A stretch of DNA of 64,000 bases from Streptomyces sp. Ncost-T10-10d (GCF_900091955.1 NZ_FMDF01000034.1:20954-84953), one strand, 5' to 3'; counted from the stretch's first letter, positions 1 through 8,888 are shown. Numbers and translations: made by a program. Notes: generated from the sequence alone by a model not told the origin.

Positions 1-25
1 CTCTGAGCCAAGGACCGTGATCGAC

Positions 26-1141
26 GTGAAGGTCGGCATCCCCCGCGAAGTCAAGAACAACGAGTTCCGCGTGGCGATCACGCCCGCCGGTGTGAACGAG
101 CTCGTACGCCACGGCCACCAGGTCGTCGTCGAGGAGAATGCCGGGGCCGGCTCCTCCATCACGGATGAGGAGTACGTCGCCGCCGGGGCGCAGATCCTCC
201 CCACCGCCGACGAGGTCTGGGCCACCGCCGACCTGCTGCTCAAGGTCAAGGAGCCGGTCGCTGAGGAGTACCACCGCCTCCGCAAGGACCAGACGCTCTT
301 CACCTACCTGCACCTCGCCGCCTCCCGCGAGTGCACGGACGCGCTGCTGGAGTCCGGCACCACCGCGATCGCGTACGAGACCGTGGAGACCGCGAACCGC
401 GCGCTGCCGCTGCTCGCCCCGATGTCCGAGGTCGCGGGCCGGCTGGCCCCGCAGGTCGGCGCCTACCACCTGATGCGCTCGGTCGGCGGCCGCGGCGTGC
501 TGCCGGGCGGCGTCCCGGGCACGGCGCCCGCCGAGGCCGTCGTCATCGGTGGCGGTGTCTCCGGCTGGAACGCCACGCAGATCGCCGTCGGTCTCGGCTT
601 CCACGTCACGCTGCTCGACCGGGACATCAACAAGCTGCGCGAGGCCGACAAGGTCTTCGGCACCAAGGTGAAGACCGTCGTCTCCAACGCCTTCGAGCTG
701 GAGAAGGCCGTCCTCGAGGCCGACCTCGTCGTGGGCGCCGTGCTGATCCCCGGTGCGAAGGCCCCGAAGCTGGTCACCAACGAGCTCGTCGCCAAGATGA
801 AGCCCGGAAGTGTACTTGTCGACATTGCGATCGACCAGGGTGGCTGCTTCGAGGACTCGCACCCGACGACGCACGCCGAGCCGACCTTCATGGTCCACAA
901 CTCGGTCTTCTACTGCGTCGCCAACATGCCGGGCGCCGTGCCCAACACCTCCACGTACGCGCTCACCAACGCCACGCTGCCGTACATCCTGGAGCTCGCC
1001 AACCGCGGCTGGGTCGAGGCGCTGCGCCGCGATGCCGCGCTCGCCAAGGGCCTCAACACCCATGACGGGCAGGTCGTTTACCGCGAGGTGGCCGAGGCTC
1101 ACGGCCTCGAGCACGTCGAGCTGAGCTCGCTTCTCGGCTGA
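26..1141 (+). CDS. ald: Alanine dehydrogenase
   Basis: Catalyses the reversible NAD-dependent oxidative deamination of L-alanine to pyruvate and ammonium in the cytoplasm. The N-terminus reads MKVGIPREVKNNEFRVAITP, the signature opening of the AlaDH family, and a Rossmann nucleotide-binding motif (VVIGGGVSG) lies near residue 175. At 371 aa it has the usual family length. A GTG at 17 is in frame, but AAGGA at 10-14 is only 2 nt from it. The GTG at 26 sits 11 nt from that site and gives the canonical N-terminus, so 26 is chosen. A strong hairpin follows the stop, so it is probably a single-gene transcript. The 5' regulatory region lies outside the window. Confidence 0.96.
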   Translation: MKVGIPREVKNNEFRVAITPAGVNELVRHGHQVVVEENAGAGSSITDEEYVAAGAQILPTADEVWATADLLLKVKEPVAEEYHRLRKDQTLFTYLHLAASRECTDALLESGTTAIAYETVETANRALPLLAPMSEVAGRLAPQVGAYHLMRSVGGRGVLPGGVPGTAPAEAVVIGGGVSGWNATQIAVGLGFHVTLLDRDINKLREADKVFGTKVKTVVSNAFELEKAVLEADLVVGAVLIPGAKAPKLVTNELVAKMKPGSVLVDIAIDQGGCFEDSHPTTHAEPTFMVHNSVFYCVANMPGAVPNTSTYALTNATLPYILELANRGWVEALRRDAALAKGLNTHDGQVVYREVAEAHGLEHVELSSLLG

Positions 1142-1165
1142 CGGGTCAACATCTCCCGTCAACCT

Positions 1166-1212
1166 CATGCGTCCGGCCGGACCTTGCTCAGCAAGGTCCG
1201 GCCGGACGCATG
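1166..1212 (+). terminator. Strong hairpin terminator after ald
   Basis: Perfect 22-bp inverted repeat (1166-1187 and 1191-1212) with a 3-nt loop, 24 nt after the ald stop. There is no T-tract, which is common for streptomycete terminators. It separates ald from the ParA operon. Confidence 0.8.
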
Positions 1213-1363
1213 CCGGGCCCCTGTGAGGCCCTCGTCCAACTCGTCTCGAACGTAACCCTTCAACCGATTCGTGCACCCGCTGAAAGTGCGCCTCGGTGGC
1301 TGCCTGCCCTTGACAGGGAGGTGTTCGATTGCCGACACATCGGGCCGGGTCCGGCGGATTGTG

Positions 1364-1393
1364 TTGCTGCGGAGCGGTGACACGCCATAGAGT
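1364..1393 (+). promoter_or_regulatory. Possible promoter of the parA-scpAB operon
   Basis: TTGCTG (1364-1369) and TAGAGT (1388-1393) are separated by 18 nt and lie 76 nt before the parA start. The match to the HrdB-type consensus is moderate and rests on spacing and position only. The rest of the 250-bp gap shows nothing else I recognise. Confidence 0.3.
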
Positions 1394-1468
1394 CGCCAAT
1401 CGTCGGCATGGTGCCACGCTGACCTATCGATAAGTTTCCTGGTCACGTCCAAGGAGGTAAGACGACTT

Positions 1469-2629
1469 GTGAATGAGTCGACATTTACTCCCGGGGGTGT
1501 TCAACCAGGGATGCCTGCACGGGGCCAGAGCCCGAACGGGCTGGAGGCTGTCGGCTCCGTCGCTGTCCGCACCTTCGCCACCCACCAGCACATGACGACA
1601 GCCCCCCAGATGATGGACGGCCTAAACGTGAACGCCATGGCCGGCAACGAGAGTGGCCGAGAGACCGCCCACTTCGCCGACTTCGACGAGGTGCCCCAGG
1701 GGCACTTCTACGACCCCGACGCCGAGTACGAGCCCGATCCGGAGTACGCGGCCACCCTCGCGCCCGACGCTGCCCGCCAGCGCCGCGAGCGGATCGGCCC
1801 GACCGGTCGGCCCCTGCCCTACTTCCCGATCCCGGGCCCGCTGACCGATCACGGTCCCGCGAAGATCATCGCGATGTGCAACCAGAAGGGCGGCGTCGGC
1901 AAGACCACGTCGACCATCAACCTGGGTGCCGCACTCGCGGAGTACGGGCGCCGCGTCCTGCTCGTCGACTTCGACCCGCAGGGAGCCCTGTCGGTCGGGC
2001 TCGGCGTCAACCCGATGGAGCTCGACCTCACGGTCTACAACCTGCTCATGGAGCGGGGCATGTCCGCCGACGAGGTCCTGCTGAAGACCGCGGTCCCGAA
2101 CATGGACCTGCTGCCCAGCAACATCGACCTGTCGGCTGCCGAGGTGCAGCTGGTGAGCGAGGTGGCCCGGGAGTCCACGCTGCAGCGCGCCCTGAAGCCG
2201 CTGATGGCCGACTACGACTACATCGTGATCGACTGTCAGCCCTCGCTGGGGCTGCTCACCGTGAACGCCCTGACGGCGGCCCACAAGGTGATAGTGCCGC
2301 TCGAGTGCGAATTCTTCGCGCTGCGAGGTGTGGCGCTGCTCACCGAGACCATCGAGAAGGTCCAGGAGCGGCTCAACCCGGATCTGGAGCTCGACGGCAT
2401 CCTCGCCACGATGTACGACTCCCGTACGGTGCACAGCCGCGAGGTCCTCGCGCGCGTCGTCGAGGCCTTCGACGATCACGTCTACCACACGGTCATCGGG
2501 CGCACGGTGCGCTTCCCGGAGACCACGGTCGCCGGCGAGCCCATCACCACGTACGCCTCCAACTCGGTCGGTGCCGCCGCCTATCGCCAGCTCGCCAGGG
2601 AGGTGCTCGCCCGGTGTCACGCCGAGTGA
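1469..2629 (+). CDS. ParA-family ATPase of the scpAB operon
   Basis: Deviant Walker-type ATPase related to ParA/Soj, expected to dimerise on DNA in an ATP-dependent way and act in chromosome organisation or segregation. The P-loop KGGVGKTT lies near residues 140-147, followed by LLVDFDPQG and IVIDCQPSLG (Walker B region). The first ~130 residues are an acidic, probably disordered extension that classic ParA lacks. The GTG start has a strong Shine-Dalgarno AAGGAGGT (1451-1458) 10 nt upstream. The next gene overlaps its 3' end, and scpA and scpB follow. Actinobacteria carry this ParA in addition to the oriC-linked parAB pair, so it should not be called the main chromosomal ParA. Confidence 0.92.
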   Translation: MNESTFTPGGVQPGMPARGQSPNGLEAVGSVAVRTFATHQHMTTAPQMMDGLNVNAMAGNESGRETAHFADFDEVPQGHFYDPDAEYEPDPEYAATLAPDAARQRRERIGPTGRPLPYFPIPGPLTDHGPAKIIAMCNQKGGVGKTTSTINLGAALAEYGRRVLLVDFDPQGALSVGLGVNPMELDLTVYNLLMERGMSADEVLLKTAVPNMDLLPSNIDLSAAEVQLVSEVARESTLQRALKPLMADYDYIVIDCQPSLGLLTVNALTAAHKVIVPLECEFFALRGVALLTETIEKVQERLNPDLELDGILATMYDSRTVHSREVLARVVEAFDDHVYHTVIGRTVRFPETTVAGEPITTYASNSVGAAAYRQLAREVLARCHAE

Positions 2630-3255
2630 GTCTGCCCGGGGCCGACGAACTGTTCCGTACCACCGGGGGGATGGGGCTGCAGGCCTCGTCCCCCGCGGAC
2701 CGGCGGCGCAAGGCGAACGGCGAGGCCCGGGTGCCCGGCCCTGCCGGGGAGAGCGATCCCGCGGCCGACGGATCCGGGGCGGGCGCGGCGGAGGCCGCAG
2801 CCGGCACCGCGGCCCCTGCGCGGGAGGAGCACTCCGCGGCCGACGCCGACGCGGGGGGATCGCGCAGCCGCGGCGCAGACGGTGACCGGGGCGTGGTGGC
2901 AGGGCAGCCGGGTCGCAGGGCTCAGCAGTCCTCGCCGTCCACGCAGTCGCCCGCGCCGTCGTCCGCGCAGGAGACGGTTGCCGCCCCCGCCGTTCAGCAG
3001 CAGCGCAGGCGCGGAGGCGGGCGCGGGGCGAACCGGCGGCCCAGCGGCCGGGAGCGTCACGACGAGAAGATCACCGTCTATGTCTCGGCCGAGGAACTGA
3101 TGGACCTCGAACACGCCCGTCTCGTGCTCCGCGGTGAGCACGGGCTCGCGGTCGACCGAGGGCGGATCGTCCGCGAGGCGGTCGCGGTGGTTCTCGCGGA
3201 CCTGGAGTCGCGGGGCGACGCGAGCATCCTCGTACGGCGGCTGCGCGGCCGCTGA
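2614..3255 (+). CDS. Putative ribbon-helix-helix protein between parA and scpA
   Basis: A 213-aa protein of two parts. Residues 1-145 are low-complexity (Ala, Gly, Pro, Gln, Arg rich) and probably disordered. The last ~65 residues begin KITVYVSAEELMDLEHARL and continue to VDRGRIVREAVAVVLADLE, the beta-strand plus two-helix layout of MetJ/CopG-type DNA-binding domains. GTG 2614 is chosen because GGGAGG (2598-2603) sits 10 nt upstream; a GTGA start at 2626 is possible but is 22 nt from that site. It overlaps the parA end and lies directly before scpA. I infer a DNA-binding partner for the ParA-like ATPase. The fold assignment is by eye. Confidence 0.8.
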   Translation: MSRRVSLPGADELFRTTGGMGLQASSPADRRRKANGEARVPGPAGESDPAADGSGAGAAEAAAGTAAPAREEHSAADADAGGSRSRGADGDRGVVAGQPGRRAQQSSPSTQSPAPSSAQETVAAPAVQQQRRRGGGRGANRRPSGRERHDEKITVYVSAEELMDLEHARLVLRGEHGLAVDRGRIVREAVAVVLADLESRGDASILVRRLRGR

Positions 3256-3362
3256 CCGGCGGGGCGCCGGTAGCCTGCCCGGAGTGCCGACGCCGGCGGG
3301 TGTCCGGCCTGCCCCGTACGGGCCACTGCCCGCCGCCCGTATCCCGCTGCCCCTGGACCTTC

Positions 3363-4475
3363 ATGCCGACGACCGACGAGTCCGCCCGTACCCCGCGCCG
3401 CCCCTTGGGCCGCGGCCCGGGCGGTCGGCCTGCGCCGGGGCCGGCGGGGGACGGGGGCATCGACGGTGAATCCGCCGCCCCGTCTCTTCCCGAAGCCGCG
3501 GAAGCGTCCCCTGAACCATCGGTGGCCGATGCGGCAGCGTCCGCCGGGACCGCCGCCCCCGAGGTGCCCGCAACGCCTCCCGAGCCCGCCGTACCGACAC
3601 CACCCGGCTCACCCTCCGAGCCCGTCGTACCGGCAGGGACCGCCGGCTCGCACCCCGGGCCCGCCGACGACGGGCGGTTCACTGTTCGGCTGGCGAACTT
3701 CGAGGGGCCGTTCGATCTGCTTCTGCAGCTCATCTCCAAGCACAAGCTGGATGTGACCGAAGTCGCACTGTCCAAGGTCACCGACGAGTTCATGGGGCAC
3801 ATCCGCGCCATGGGGCCGGACTGGGATCTGGACCAGGCCACCGAGTTCCTCGTGGTCGCCGCGACCCTGCTCGATCTGAAGGCCGCCCGGCTGCTGCCCG
3901 CAGCCGAGGTGGAGGACGAGGCGGATCTGGCGCTGCTCGAAGCGCGGGATCTGCTCTTCGCCCGGCTGCTCCAGTACCGCGCGTACAAACGCATCGCGGA
4001 GATCTTCAGCGATCGGCTGGAGTCGGAGGGGCGGCGCTTTCCGCGGACCGTGGGGCTGGAGCCGCACCATGCCGAGCTGCTGCCCGAGGTCGTCATCAGC
4101 ATCGGGGCCGAGGGGTTCGCCGCGCTGGCCGTGAAGGCGATGCAGCCGAAGCCCGAGCCGCAGGTGTACGTCGACCACATCCACGCGCCGCTGGTCAGCG
4201 TGCGGGAACAGGCCGAGATCGTGGTGGCGCGGCTGCGGGAGGCCGGGGAGATCAGTTTCCGGGTGCTCACCGAGGACGCCCCGGACACCCTCACCGTCGT
4301 CGCCAGGTTCCTCGCGCTGCTGGAGCTGTACCGGGAGAAGGCCGTCGCGCTCGACCAGGACGAGGCGCTCGGGGAGCTCCTGGTGCGCTGGTCCGGGGGA
4401 GAGGGGGCCGAGCCCGTCGTGACGGACGAGTTCGACACCGAGGTGCAGGACGTCTCCGAGGATGTGAAGGCATGA
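3363..4475 (+). CDS. scpA: Segregation and condensation protein A (kleisin)
   Basis: Kleisin subunit that bridges SMC heads in the SMC-ScpA-ScpB condensin. The core begins near residue 100 with FTVRLANFEGPFDLLLQLIS, the conserved ScpA opening, then the helical segment DLDQATEFLVVAATLLDLKA. The C-terminal winged helix ends in the last ~70 residues. The first ~100 residues are a Pro/Ala-rich extension. An in-frame GTG at 3300 would add 21 residues; ATG 3363 is preferred, although neither has a clear Shine-Dalgarno. ATGA overlap with scpB indicates coupled translation. Confidence 0.93.
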   Translation: MPTTDESARTPRRPLGRGPGGRPAPGPAGDGGIDGESAAPSLPEAAEASPEPSVADAAASAGTAAPEVPATPPEPAVPTPPGSPSEPVVPAGTAGSHPGPADDGRFTVRLANFEGPFDLLLQLISKHKLDVTEVALSKVTDEFMGHIRAMGPDWDLDQATEFLVVAATLLDLKAARLLPAAEVEDEADLALLEARDLLFARLLQYRAYKRIAEIFSDRLESEGRRFPRTVGLEPHHAELLPEVVISIGAEGFAALAVKAMQPKPEPQVYVDHIHAPLVSVREQAEIVVARLREAGEISFRVLTEDAPDTLTVVARFLALLELYREKAVALDQDEALGELLVRWSGGEGAEPVVTDEFDTEVQDVSEDVKA

Positions 4476-5119
4476 GTCAGCAGGACACCACCGGCTCCAC
4501 CGTCGCGGATCTTGATCTCAAGCCCGCCCTGGAGGCCGTCCTCATGGTCGTCGACGAGCCCGCCACCGAGGAGCACCTCGCCAAGGTGCTGGAGCGGCCC
4601 CGCAGAGCCGTCGCCGACGCGCTGCGGGAGCTGGCCGACGAGTACACCGTGCAGCGTCGCGGTTTCGATCTGAGGCTGGTCGCGGGCGGCTGGCGCTTCT
4701 ATACCCGCCCGGAGTACGCGGCGGCCGTCGAGGGCTTCGTCCTGGACGGCCAGCAGGCCCGTCTCACGCAGGCGGCTCTGGAGACTCTGGCGGTGGTCGC
4801 GTACCGCCAGCCGGTCAGCCGGTCGAGGGTCTCCGCGGTCCGCGGTGTGAACTGTGACGGGGTCATGCGGACCCTGCTGCAGAGGGGTCTCGTCGAGGAG
4901 GCGGGCGCGGAACCCGAAACAGGTGCGATCCTGTACAGGACGACGAACTACTTTCTGGAGCGGATGGGCCTGCGTGGCCTGGATGAGCTCCCGGAGCTCG
5001 CGCCCTTCCTTCCCGAGGCGGACGCGATCGAGGCTGAGACGCTAGAGGGTGTGCCGTCGTTCGATCCGGACGCACCGGACACCCCGGATACTCACGCAGA
5101 CGACAAGACGGAATTTTGA
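4472..5119 (+). CDS. scpB: Segregation and condensation protein B
   Basis: Winged-helix dimer that binds ScpA in the condensin complex. The 215-aa product contains LKPALEAVLMVVDEPATEEH (first wHTH) and QAALETLAVVAYRQPVSRS, followed by an RG(V)N motif (second wHTH), which are hallmarks of ScpB. It ends in an acidic tail. It starts inside the scpA stop (ATGA) and its own stop overlaps the next ATG (TGATG), so the operon is tightly coupled. Confidence 0.95.
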   Translation: MSQQDTTGSTVADLDLKPALEAVLMVVDEPATEEHLAKVLERPRRAVADALRELADEYTVQRRGFDLRLVAGGWRFYTRPEYAAAVEGFVLDGQQARLTQAALETLAVVAYRQPVSRSRVSAVRGVNCDGVMRTLLQRGLVEEAGAEPETGAILYRTTNYFLERMGLRGLDELPELAPFLPEADAIEAETLEGVPSFDPDAPDTPDTHADDKTEF

Positions 5120-6225
5120 TGCGAAGCAGTGGCAGGAACAGCGGAAGCGGCAGCGGCAAGAGCGGCGGCAACCGGAATCCCCGGGGTGCCGGCGCCGGGC
5201 GCGACGGCAAGCAGGAGCAGCGTCCCCGCCGGCCCCGGCCCGAGGAGCGTCGCTACGACGTGGGCTCCACCGGGGAGAAGAGCGGCGAAGGACCCCGCAA
5301 GGGCCGCGGCGCGGCGGCCCGCGGCGGTGCGAAGGGCGGCCCGAAGCCCGCGCAGGCCGGTAGCGGCCGGAGCGGCGGCCCGCGTCGCCAGGGCGCCCCG
5401 TCCCGTCCGCGTGAGCTCGACGCCAAGATCGAGCAGCGCAACCGGGACAGGTACGCGGGCAAGCCCGACATCAGGACGCCCAAGACCCACCCGGGCGCCG
5501 AGCAGGAGGGCGAGCGGCTGCAGAAGGTCCTCGCCCGGGCCGGCATGGGCTCGCGCCGTGCGTGCGAGGAACTGATCGAGCAGTCGCGTGTCGAGGTCAA
5601 CGGCGAGATCGTCGTCGAGCAGGGCATGCGCGTCGATGTGCACAAGGACGAGATCAAGGTCGACGGTCTGACCGTCGCCGCCCAGTCGTACCTCTTCTTC
5701 GCGCTGAACAAGCCCGCCGGTGTCGTCTCCTCCATGGAGGACCCGGACGGCCGCCAGTGCCTCGGCGACTACGTCACCAACCGTGAGACGCGGCTCTTCC
5801 ACGTCGGCCGGCTGGACACCGAGACCGAGGGCATCATCATGCTCACCAACCACGGCGAGCTGGCCCACCGGCTGACCCACCCCAAGTACGGGGTGAAGAA
5901 GACCTACCTGGCCGCCATCCAGGGACCGCTCCCGCGCGATCTGGGCAAGCGGCTCAAGGACGGCATCCAGTTGGAGGACGGGTACGCCCGCGCCGACCAC
6001 TTCCGGGTCGTCGAGAACACCGGCAAGAACTACCTGGTCGAGGTGACCCTCCACGAGGGCCGCAAGCACATCGTCCGCCGGATGCTGGCCGAGGCGGGCT
6101 TCCCGGTCGAGCGGCTCGTGCGGACGTCCTTCGGGCCGATCCCGCTGGGCGACCAGAAGTCCGGCTGGCTGCGCCGCCTCACCAACACCGAGGTGGGCAT
6201 GCTGATGCGCGAGGTCGGTCTGTAA
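5119..6225 (+). CDS. Pseudouridine synthase, RsuA/RluB type
   Basis: Converts a specific uridine in 23S (RluB) or 16S (RsuA) rRNA to pseudouridine. Residues 1-130 are a Gly/Arg/Ser-rich basic extension. An S4 RNA-binding domain (ERLQKVLARAGMGSRRACEE) follows, then the synthase domain with the catalytic Asp in HVGRLDTETEGIIMLTN and a C-terminal GRKHIVRRML motif. ATG 5119 is used; TTG 5116 in the same frame is less likely. The basic extension is usual for the actinobacterial RluB-like protein. Last gene of the scp operon. Confidence 0.92.
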   Translation: MRSSGRNSGSGSGKSGGNRNPRGAGAGRDGKQEQRPRRPRPEERRYDVGSTGEKSGEGPRKGRGAAARGGAKGGPKPAQAGSGRSGGPRRQGAPSRPRELDAKIEQRNRDRYAGKPDIRTPKTHPGAEQEGERLQKVLARAGMGSRRACEELIEQSRVEVNGEIVVEQGMRVDVHKDEIKVDGLTVAAQSYLFFALNKPAGVVSSMEDPDGRQCLGDYVTNRETRLFHVGRLDTETEGIIMLTNHGELAHRLTHPKYGVKKTYLAAIQGPLPRDLGKRLKDGIQLEDGYARADHFRVVENTGKNYLVEVTLHEGRKHIVRRMLAEAGFPVERLVRTSFGPIPLGDQKSGWLRRLTNTEVGMLMREVGL

Positions 6226-6247
6226 CCCGGCTCCGTCCGTTCCGAGA

Positions 6248-6303
6248 CCCGCGGCCGGTTCCTGCTTTCGATTTTCGAACAGGAATCGGCCGCGGGCCTT
6301 TTG
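6248..6303 (+). terminator. Rho-independent terminator of the scp operon
   Basis: Arms CCCGCGGCCGGTTCCTG (6248-6264) and CAGGAATCGGCCGCGGG (6280-6296) pair with one mismatch around a 15-nt loop and run into CCTTTTG. Confidence 0.9.
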
Positions 6304-6322
6304 CTGCGGCCGTTCCACCTTT

Positions 6323-6339
6323 ATAGTCAGACTGACTAT
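6323..6339. promoter_or_regulatory. 17-bp palindrome, probable NrtR operator
   Basis: ATAGTCAG-A-CTGACTAT is a perfect palindrome with one central base, only 12 nt before the first start codon of an operon that encodes the Nudix-type regulator NrtR. NrtR family operators are palindromes located at NAD-metabolism genes and usually at nrtR's own operon. Binding would occlude the translation start region or core promoter. The site is seen directly; the regulator assignment is inferred. Confidence 0.75.
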
Positions 6340-6351
6340 TAAGGAGGCGGA

Positions 6352-8157
6352 GTGAGTCTCGCGGATTTCCTCGATCCCCTGCAGCAACCTCTGGTGACGG
6401 TCCTCGACACTCCGGTCAGCTGGACCGAGGTGCTCGGCTTCGGCAGCGGAGCGCTGTGCGTCTGGCTCGTGGCCCGCCAGCACCTCGCCAACTGGCCGAT
6501 CGGCATCGCCAACAACATCTTTTTCATCCTGCTGTTCGCCCAGTCCGGTCTGTACGCCGACGCCGGCCTCCAGATCGTCTTCATCGCCCTTGCCGCGTAC
6601 GGCTGGTGGACCTGGACCCACGGGGGTGGACCGGGGACACCGGACCTGCCGGTGCGGCGCACCACACGCACCGAATGGGCCTGGCTGCTCGCGGCAGGGG
6701 TGGTGGGGGCCTTCGCCCTCACCGTCCTGCTCGACCACGCCACCGACTCGACCGTGCCCTTCTGGGACGCCCTGACGACCGCGCTGTCCCTGACGGCTAC
6801 GTACGGGCAGTGCAGGAAGCTCGTCGAGTCGTGGTGGCTCTGGATCGCCGCCGACGTGGTGTACATCCCGCTGTACGCGTACAAGGAGCTCTATCTGACC
6901 TCCCTGCTGTACGTCGGTTTCCTGACGCTGTGCCTGATCGGCCTGCGCAACTGGCAGCGCGATCTCGCCGCGCAGCAGCGGCAGCCCGTGGAGACGGCGG
7001 CGGCACCCGGGTGCGAGGTCGGCGTGGGCCGGGGCGTGGGGGTCGCTGTGAGTGGTCGGTTTCCACGGGGCAGCGGCGTGAAGCGCTTCGCACACGGGCT
7101 CGTCCTCGGCAAGTTCTACCCGCCGCACGCCGGTCACCACCACCTCGTCCGCACCGCGCAGGACCGCTGCGAGCGGCTGACCGTCCTGGTCTGCGCCGCC
7201 TCCGTCGAGTCCGTACCGCTCGCCGACCGGGTGGCCTGGATGCGGGAGGTGCACCCGGACGTAAGGGTCGTGGGCGCCGTCGACGACATCCGCATGGATC
7301 TCCACGACCCGGTGATCTGGGACGCGCACATGGCCGTCTTCACCGGGGCCGTGCCCGAGCCGGTGGACGCCGTCTTCACCTCGGAGTCGTACGGGGACGA
7401 ACTGGCCCGCCGGTTCGGTGCCGAGTCCGTCTGCGTCGACCCCGACCGCACGGTCTTCCCGGTCTCCGGCACCGCCGTCCGCAAGGACCCGGTCGGCTGC
7501 TGGGACTTCCTCGAACCGCCCGTACGGGCCGCGCTCACCCGCCGGATCGTCGTCCTCGGCGCCGAGTCCACCGGCACCACCACGATGGCCCGGGCCCTCG
7601 CCGACCACTACCGGCGGCGCGGCGGCGTCTGGGCGCAGACCCGTTACGTCGCCGAGTACGGGCGGGAGTTCAGCGAACAGAAGCTGGCCGCGCTGCGCAC
7701 CCGGTGGCCCGCGGCCCAGTGGGAGGACGTCACCTTCACCACTGACGACTTCCCGCAGATCGCCGAGGTGCAGAACGCCAAGGAGGAAGCGGCCGCGCGC
7801 ACCGGGTCGCCGGTGCTCTTCTGCGACACCGACTCCTTCGCGACCACCGTCTGGCACGAGCGGTACATCGGCGGCCGCAACCCGCTCGTCGAGGAGACCG
7901 CCGACCGGGTCGCCCACCATCTGTGGCTGCTCACCGACCACGAGGGCGTCGCCTTCGAGGACGACGGGCTGCGCGACGGCGAGGAGCTGCGGCCCTGGAT
8001 GACCGACCGGTTCCGGGCCGAACTGACCCGCACCGGAAGGGAGTTCATCGAACTCACCGGAACCCGTCAGGAACGCCTGGCCACCGCGGTCGCCGCCGTC
8101 GACACCCTGCTCGCCGCCGGCTGGAACTTCGCCGCACCCCTCCCGGAGCACCGATGA
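6352..8157 (+). CDS. PnuC nicotinamide riboside transporter joined to NadR kinase/adenylyltransferase
   Basis: A single 601-codon frame. Residues 1-205 are a PnuC-type channel with about seven hydrophobic helices (ANWPIGIANNIFF, YGWWTW, WLWIAADVVYIPLYAYKE), importing nicotinamide riboside. Residues 245-600 are NadR: an NMN adenylyltransferase part (LVLGKFYPPHAGHHH) and a ribosylnicotinamide kinase part with P-loop GAESTGTTT. Together they would import, phosphorylate and adenylylate the precursor to NAD. The 30-residue linker is low-complexity. The proteins are normally separate, and removal of one G from the G5 run at 7038-7042 would end PnuC at TGA 7049 overlapping a GTG start for NadR at 7048. 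AAGGAGG (6341-6347) precedes the start. ATGA overlap with nrtR. Confidence 0.9.
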   Translation: MSLADFLDPLQQPLVTVLDTPVSWTEVLGFGSGALCVWLVARQHLANWPIGIANNIFFILLFAQSGLYADAGLQIVFIALAAYGWWTWTHGGGPGTPDLPVRRTTRTEWAWLLAAGVVGAFALTVLLDHATDSTVPFWDALTTALSLTATYGQCRKLVESWWLWIAADVVYIPLYAYKELYLTSLLYVGFLTLCLIGLRNWQRDLAAQQRQPVETAAAPGCEVGVGRGVGVAVSGRFPRGSGVKRFAHGLVLGKFYPPHAGHHHLVRTAQDRCERLTVLVCAASVESVPLADRVAWMREVHPDVRVVGAVDDIRMDLHDPVIWDAHMAVFTGAVPEPVDAVFTSESYGDELARRFGAESVCVDPDRTVFPVSGTAVRKDPVGCWDFLEPPVRAALTRRIVVLGAESTGTTTMARALADHYRRRGGVWAQTRYVAEYGREFSEQKLAALRTRWPAAQWEDVTFTTDDFPQIAEVQNAKEEAAARTGSPVLFCDTDSFATTVWHERYIGGRNPLVEETADRVAHHLWLLTDHEGVAFEDDGLRDGEELRPWMTDRFRAELTRTGREFIELTGTRQERLATAVAAVDTLLAAGWNFAAPLPEHR

Positions 8158-8888
8158 GCACCGGTGTCCCCGCAGGCTACGACCCGTACGCCTTCGCACC
8201 CTTCGCGGTCACGGTCGACCTCGCCGTCTTCACGGTCCGTGGCACCCGGCTGCATGTCCTGCTCGTCGAAAGGGGCGAGGACCCGTACAAGGGCCACTGG
8301 GCGCTGCCCGGCGGCTTCGTCCTGCCCCGGGAGTCCGCAGAGGACGCCGCCCGCCGGGAGCTCGCCGAGGAGACCGGACTGACCGAGCACACCGTCTCGG
8401 CCCTCCACCTGGAACAGCTGCGTACCTACAGCGATCCGGACCGCGACCCGAGGATGCGGGTCGTCTCCGTCGCCTACGCCGCACTCGTACCCGACCTGCC
8501 CGAACCGCACAGCGGCGGCGATGCGGCCAGCGCCCGGTGGTGGGACGCCGGAGCACCCGGATCCCTCGCCTTCGACCACGACCGCATCCTCGCCGACGCA
8601 CACGACCGGATCGGCGCCAAACTCGAGTACAGCTGTCTGGCCACCGCCTTCTGCCCGCCCGAATTCACCCTGGGGGAACTCCAGCAGGTGTACGAGACGG
8701 TCTGGGGCGTCGAACTGGACCGGCCCAACTTCCGGCGCAAGGTCCTCACCACGCCCGGCTTCGTCCAGGCCGTGGAGGGATCGCCGCGCCGCACCGGCGG
8801 ACGGGGGAAACCGGCCGCGCTCTACCGGGCGGGTGCCGCTACCGCCCTGCACCCTCCACTCCTGAGACCGGAAGGAAGAACCACGTGA
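8154..8888 (+). CDS. nrtR: NrtR, Nudix-related transcriptional regulator of NAD metabolism
   Basis: The 244-aa protein has an N-terminal Nudix domain (residues ~20-150; GHWALPGGFV and REL-AEETGL form the Nudix box) and a C-terminal winged-helix domain (CPPEFTLGELQQVYETVWGV, then NFRRKVL). This is the NrtR arrangement, in which the Nudix part senses ADP-ribose-type ligands and the wHTH binds operator DNA. The start overlaps the upstream stop by ATGA and the stop overlaps the next gene by GTGA. The palindrome at 6323-6339 suggests autoregulation of the whole operon. Family knowledge: NrtR usually represses NAD biosynthesis or salvage genes. Confidence 0.92.
   Translation: MSTGVPAGYDPYAFAPFAVTVDLAVFTVRGTRLHVLLVERGEDPYKGHWALPGGFVLPRESAEDAARRELAEETGLTEHTVSALHLEQLRTYSDPDRDPRMRVVSVAYAALVPDLPEPHSGGDAASARWWDAGAPGSLAFDHDRILADAHDRIGAKLEYSCLATAFCPPEFTLGELQQVYETVWGVELDRPNFRRKVLTTPGFVQAVEGSPRRTGGRGKPAALYRAGAATALHPPLLRPEGRTT

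Noticed and set aside
1165..1452. 95-codon minus-strand frame between ald and parA
   Set aside because: Covers the ald terminator hairpin and the parA promoter region; no motif or ribosome site.
6304..6351. NAD riboswitch upstream of pnuC
   Set aside because: The leader is too short and lacks riboswitch structure; the palindrome explains regulation better.
5092..8199. 1,035-codon open frame on the minus strand
   Set aside because: Antisense to scpB, the pseudouridine synthase and pnuC-nadR; long antisense frames are normal in high-GC DNA, and the sequence is low-complexity.
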